Origin: PBB1 sp043749095
Lineage (GTDB): Bacteria; Pseudomonadota; Gammaproteobacteria; Burkholderiales; Burkholderiaceae_C
Length of the DNA: 7,897 bases
Assembly (NCBI GenBank): GCA_043749095.1
Contig: JAYVEB010000376.1
Location: 1 to 7,897 of the forward strand
Direction: 5' to 3'
Shown here: one piece after another, positions 5,201 through 7,897 of the stretch
How positions within the stretch are numbered: position 1 is the first letter of the stretch
Layout of the letters: each line of letters begins with the position of its first letter
The notes under the pieces: model-generated
What the model saw: the letters and a program-made list of their open reading frames with translations, nothing else
The model's database searches: none
What the model was told of the DNA's origin: nothing
Position numbers and translations under genes: made by a program

Positions 5201-7783
5201 ATGACCTCAACCGCTGCGCCAACTCGCCATGCCGTGTCTGTCTGGTCGCTGGCGTGGCGACAGTTGACGCGCGACTTCCGCGCCGGCGAGTTGCGCTTGC
5301 TGTTCGTCGCGGTGGCGCTCGCCGTGTCGGCATTGACCGCCGTGGGATTCTTCGCCGACCGCCTCAACGCCGGGCTGTCGCGCGACGCGTCGCAACTGCT
5401 GGGCGGTGACGCGATCGTGGCCAGCGACCAGCCGACACCGCCCGCCATCGCCGACAAGGCGCGTGCGCTCGGCCTCGTGACCGCCACCACCGCCACCTTT
5501 CCCAGCATGGGCCGCGCGCCCGACGCACGGGGCGGCGCGTCGCGGCTGGTCAGCGTGAAGGCGGTCAGCGACGGCTATCCGCTGCGCGGCCAGTTGCGCC
5601 TGAACACCGGACCGGGCACTGCCGATGTGGCGATCGCGCGGGCGCCCGCGCCGGGCACCGTGTGGGTCGAGGCCGCGGTGCTCGACGCGCTGGCGTTGAA
5701 GGTCGGTGACGACCTGCTGCTCGGCGATGCCACGCTGCGCATCGCGCAGGTGCTCGTCATCGAACCCGATCGCGGCGCCGGCTTCATCAGCTTCTCGCCG
5801 CGGGTGATGCTCAACCAGGCCGACCTGGCCGCGACCGGCCTGATCCAGCCGGCCAGTCGTGTCACCTACCGGCTGCTGGTCGCCTCGAAAGACGTGGCGG
5901 GAGGCAACGACCCGCGGGTGCGCGAGTTCACGATGTGGACCGAAGCGCAGCTGAAGTCGCCGGCGGTGCGTGGCGTGCGGGTCGAGTCGCTCGAAGGCGG
6001 GCGGCCCGAGCTGCGCCAGACACTGGACCGCGCCGAGAAATTCCTGAACCTGGTGGCACTGCTGTCGGCCTTGCTGGCGGCGGTGGCAGTCGGCATCGCC
6101 TCGCGCGATTTCGCCAGCCGCCACCTCGACGACTGCGCGATGCTGCGCGTGCTCGGCCAGCCGCAGCGCACGATCGCCTTGCAGTACCTGATCGAGTTCG
6201 CGCTGGTGGGCCTGCTGGCCAGCGCAGCCGGTGTCGCGCTGGGCTTCGTGGTGCACCACGGTTTCGTATGGCTGCTGGCGGGGCTGGTCACCACCAGCCT
6301 GCCAGCGGCGTCATGGTGGCCGGCGCTGTTCGGCCTGGGTGTCGGCTTCACCTTGTTGATGGGCTTCGGCGCGCCGCCGGTGTTGCAACTGGCGAGGGTG
6401 CCGCCGCTGCGTGTGATCCGTCGCGAGATGGGCGCGCTGAAGCCGGCGTCGATCGCAGTGCTGCTGGCCGGCACGCTGGGCTTCACCGGCTTGCTGCTGG
6501 CCGCGTCGTCCGATCTGAAGCTGGGCCTGATCGCCGTGGGCGGCTTCGCGGTGGCGATCGCGGTGTTCGCGCTGCTGAGCTGGCTCGCCGTGCTGCTGCT
6601 ACGCCGTGCGGTTCCTGAATCGAATGCGCCACGCTGGCTGGTGCTGGCGACACGGCAGATCGCGGCACGGCCGGCCTTCGCGGTATTACAGGTTTCCGCG
6701 CTGGCGGTGGGGCTGCTGGCGCTGGTGCTGCTGGTTTTGCTGCGCACCGACCTCGTGGCCAGCTGGCGCGAGGCCACGCCGCCCGATGCGCCGAACCGCT
6801 TCGTCATCAATGTGCAGCCCGATCAGGCCGACGCCTTCCAGGCCCGGCTGCGCGAGGCCGGCGTCACGCAGTACGACTGGTTCCCGATGATCCGCGGCCG
6901 GCTGGTCGCGATCAACGGCCGCACGCTCGATGCCGACACGATGACCGACGAGCGCGCACGTCGCCTCGTCGAGCGCGAATTCAACCTGAGCCACACCGCC
7001 GTGCTGCCGCCGCACAACCTGCTGGCTGGCGGCCGCTGGATGGCCGAGGAGCCCGGCGGCCTGAGCGTCGAGACGGGCTTGGCGGAGACCTTCGGGCTGA
7101 AGCTGGGCGACACGATGCGCTTCGACATCGCCGGGCAACCGGTCGAGGCCCGACTGACCAGCCTGCGCAAGGTCGATTGGGCCTCGATGCGGGTCAACTT
7201 CTTCGTGCTGTTCCCGAACGCGACGCTGGACAACATGCCCATCTCCTACATCGCGGCGTTCAAGGCGCCGACCGCGGGCGGGCCCAGGGCGGCGACCGAG
7301 TTCGACAACGCGCTGATCCGGCAGTTTCCGAACCTGACCAACATCGATGTGTCGGCGTCGATCGCGCAGATCCAGGGCGTGCTGGAACAGGTGGTCGGTG
7401 CGGTCGAGTTTTTGTTTGTGTTCACGCTGGCGGCGGGGCTGGTCGTGCTGTTCGCGGCGGTCACCGCGACGCGTGAGTCGCGCTCGCGTGAGTTTGCGGT
7501 GATGCGCGCGCTCGGCGCGAGCGGCAAGCTGCTGGGGCAGGTGCAACGCGCCGAGTTGCTCGGGGTGGGCGCGCTGGCCGGTGCGCTGGCGTCGGTGGCG
7601 GCGGTGGCCGTGGGCTGGCTGCTGGCCAGCCAGGTCTTCGGTTTCAGCTGGCAACCCTCGCCCTGGGTGCCGCTGCTCGGTGCGGTGGCGGGTGCCTTGT
7701 TGTCGCTGGCCGCCGGCTGGTGGGGCTTGCGCAATGTGCTGCGCCGGCCGGTGGTCGACATGCTGCGCCAAGCGACGCAGTGA
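5201..7783 (+). CDS. ybbP: FtsX-like ABC transporter permease, YbbP type
   Basis: This 860-residue inner-membrane protein has the YbbP layout: one N-terminal membrane segment (about 31-50), a large periplasmic domain (about 55-280), then three helices forming a first FtsX domain (about 283-300, 327-352, 370-390). A central membrane stretch follows (about 417-436, 441-468, 492-514), then a second periplasmic domain (about 520-730) and a second FtsX domain (about 735-755, 787-810, 822-843). That makes ten predicted segments. The cytoplasmic coupling motif after each domain's first helix is visible: CAMLRVLGQPQ at 312-322 and REFAVMRALGAS at 763-774. Such proteins pair with a YbbA-type ATPase as MacB-like, mechanically coupled systems linked to envelope or lipoprotein-type functions rather than classical transport; the exact substrate is unclear. 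No ATPase gene lies in the window. The ATG at 5201 has AAGG 7 bases upstream (5190-5193). The gene sits 61 bases after the glycerate kinase and may share its transcript. Confidence 0.92.
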   Translation: MTSTAAPTRHAVSVWSLAWRQLTRDFRAGELRLLFVAVALAVSALTAVGFFADRLNAGLSRDASQLLGGDAIVASDQPTPPAIADKARALGLVTATTATFPSMGRAPDARGGASRLVSVKAVSDGYPLRGQLRLNTGPGTADVAIARAPAPGTVWVEAAVLDALALKVGDDLLLGDATLRIAQVLVIEPDRGAGFISFSPRVMLNQADLAATGLIQPASRVTYRLLVASKDVAGGNDPRVREFTMWTEAQLKSPAVRGVRVESLEGGRPELRQTLDRAEKFLNLVALLSALLAAVAVGIASRDFASRHLDDCAMLRVLGQPQRTIALQYLIEFALVGLLASAAGVALGFVVHHGFVWLLAGLVTTSLPAASWWPALFGLGVGFTLLMGFGAPPVLQLARVPPLRVIRREMGALKPASIAVLLAGTLGFTGLLLAASSDLKLGLIAVGGFAVAIAVFALLSWLAVLLLRRAVPESNAPRWLVLATRQIAARPAFAVLQVSALAVGLLALVLLVLLRTDLVASWREATPPDAPNRFVINVQPDQADAFQARLREAGVTQYDWFPMIRGRLVAINGRTLDADTMTDERARRLVEREFNLSHTAVLPPHNLLAGGRWMAEEPGGLSVETGLAETFGLKLGDTMRFDIAGQPVEARLTSLRKVDWASMRVNFFVLFPNATLDNMPISYIAAFKAPTAGGPRAATEFDNALIRQFPNLTNIDVSASIAQIQGVLEQVVGAVEFLFVFTLAAGLVVLFAAVTATRESRSREFAVMRALGASGKLLGQVQRAELLGVGALAGALASVAAVAVGWLLASQVFGFSWQPSPWVPLLGAVAGALLSLAAGWWGLRNVLRRPVVDMLRQATQ

Positions 7784-7807
7784 GCCGCTGATAGGCTTGC
7801 CGGCCAC

Positions 7808-7843
7808 AAAAAAGCCCGCCAGTGCGTGCACAGAGGCGGGCTT
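7808..7843 (-). terminator. Intrinsic terminator for minus-strand transcription
   Basis: AAGCCCGCC (7812-7820) pairs perfectly with GGCGGGCTT (7835-7843), a 9-bp stem with a 14-base loop that can itself pair GTG with CAC. Read on the minus strand, the stem runs into six U residues (7813-7808), the classical rho-independent arrangement. On the plus strand it is followed by GTGTGG, so it would stop ybbP transcripts only weakly. It implies a gene arriving from beyond the right edge. A TAA stop at 7886-7888 on the minus strand, preceded by codons for Thr-Gly-Lys, could be the end of that gene, but three codons cannot identify it. Confidence 0.75.
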
Positions 7844-7850
7844 GTGTGGT

Positions 7851-7872
7851 CCCCGGGGTTTGCACCCCGGGG
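7851..7872. repeat. GC-only hairpin made of two CCCCGGGG octamers
   Basis: CCCCGGGG at 7851-7858 and again at 7865-7872 flank a TTTGCA loop. The arms form an 8-bp all-GC stem, and each arm is also self-complementary, so several pairings are possible. It lies 7 bases from the terminator stem and about 13 bases from the possible minus-strand stop codon. It may strengthen termination or protect mRNA 3' ends. Confidence 0.6.
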
Positions 7873-7897
7873 CCGGTCGGGGCAATTACTTGCCCGT

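Noticed and set aside
6686..7885. 399-codon antisense ORF opposite ybbP
   Set aside because: The Arg/Gln/His-rich translation is typical of the shadow frame of a high-GC gene, and the plus-strand protein is clearly conserved.
7846..7897. TGGTCCCCGGGG resembles the 3' end of a minus-strand tRNA (acceptor stem plus CCA)
   Set aside because: The loop that would be the T-loop is TGCAAA, six bases, without the TTCRA consensus, and the stem lengths do not fit a tRNA. The hairpin is explained by the CCCCGGGG repeat.

Overview
The window looks like chromosomal DNA of a GC-rich Gram-negative bacterium. The codon use, the Sec-type periplasmic binding protein and the gene styles fit a betaproteobacterium of the Burkholderiales type, but that placement is an impression from protein style, not a search result. 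No rRNA, tRNA, CRISPR array, insertion sequence or phage gene is visible.

Left part (1-2047, minus strand): two genes read leftward. A complete MIO-dependent aromatic amino acid lyase of the histidine/phenylalanine/tyrosine ammonia-lyase superfamily (416-2047) is followed, after 231 bases, by the first 61 codons of a glutamine-hydrolysing asparagine synthetase (184 to the left edge). The lyase keeps the residues that mark histidine as substrate, yet no histidine-utilisation gene is beside it. Base composition here is lower than on the right, most clearly around the asnB start. The pair could be the edge of an accessory or biosynthetic locus that continues to the left. That is inference.

Centre (2048-2170): a 123-base divergent intergenic region with an imperfect palindrome and a T4A8 tract.

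Right part (2171-7897, plus strand): an extracytoplasmic substrate-binding protein of the dipeptide/oligopeptide (SBP_bac_5) family comes first. It is interrupted by an in-frame amber codon at 3272-3274, with perfect homology continuing in the same frame to 3793. Its final stop overlaps the start of a type-2 glycerate kinase (3790-5139) in an ATGA arrangement. After a 61-base gap comes a large FtsX-like permease of the YbbP type (5201-7783). No transporter permease for the binding protein and no ABC ATPase for YbbP lies in the window.

The right edge (7784-7897) holds two consecutive hairpins. One is a good intrinsic terminator for transcription coming from the right on the minus strand, so a convergent gene probably ends at 7886.

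No clearly new multi-gene system can be demonstrated. The points most worth checking are the lyase/asparagine-synthetase pair, the amber-interrupted binding protein, and the composition step between the two halves.
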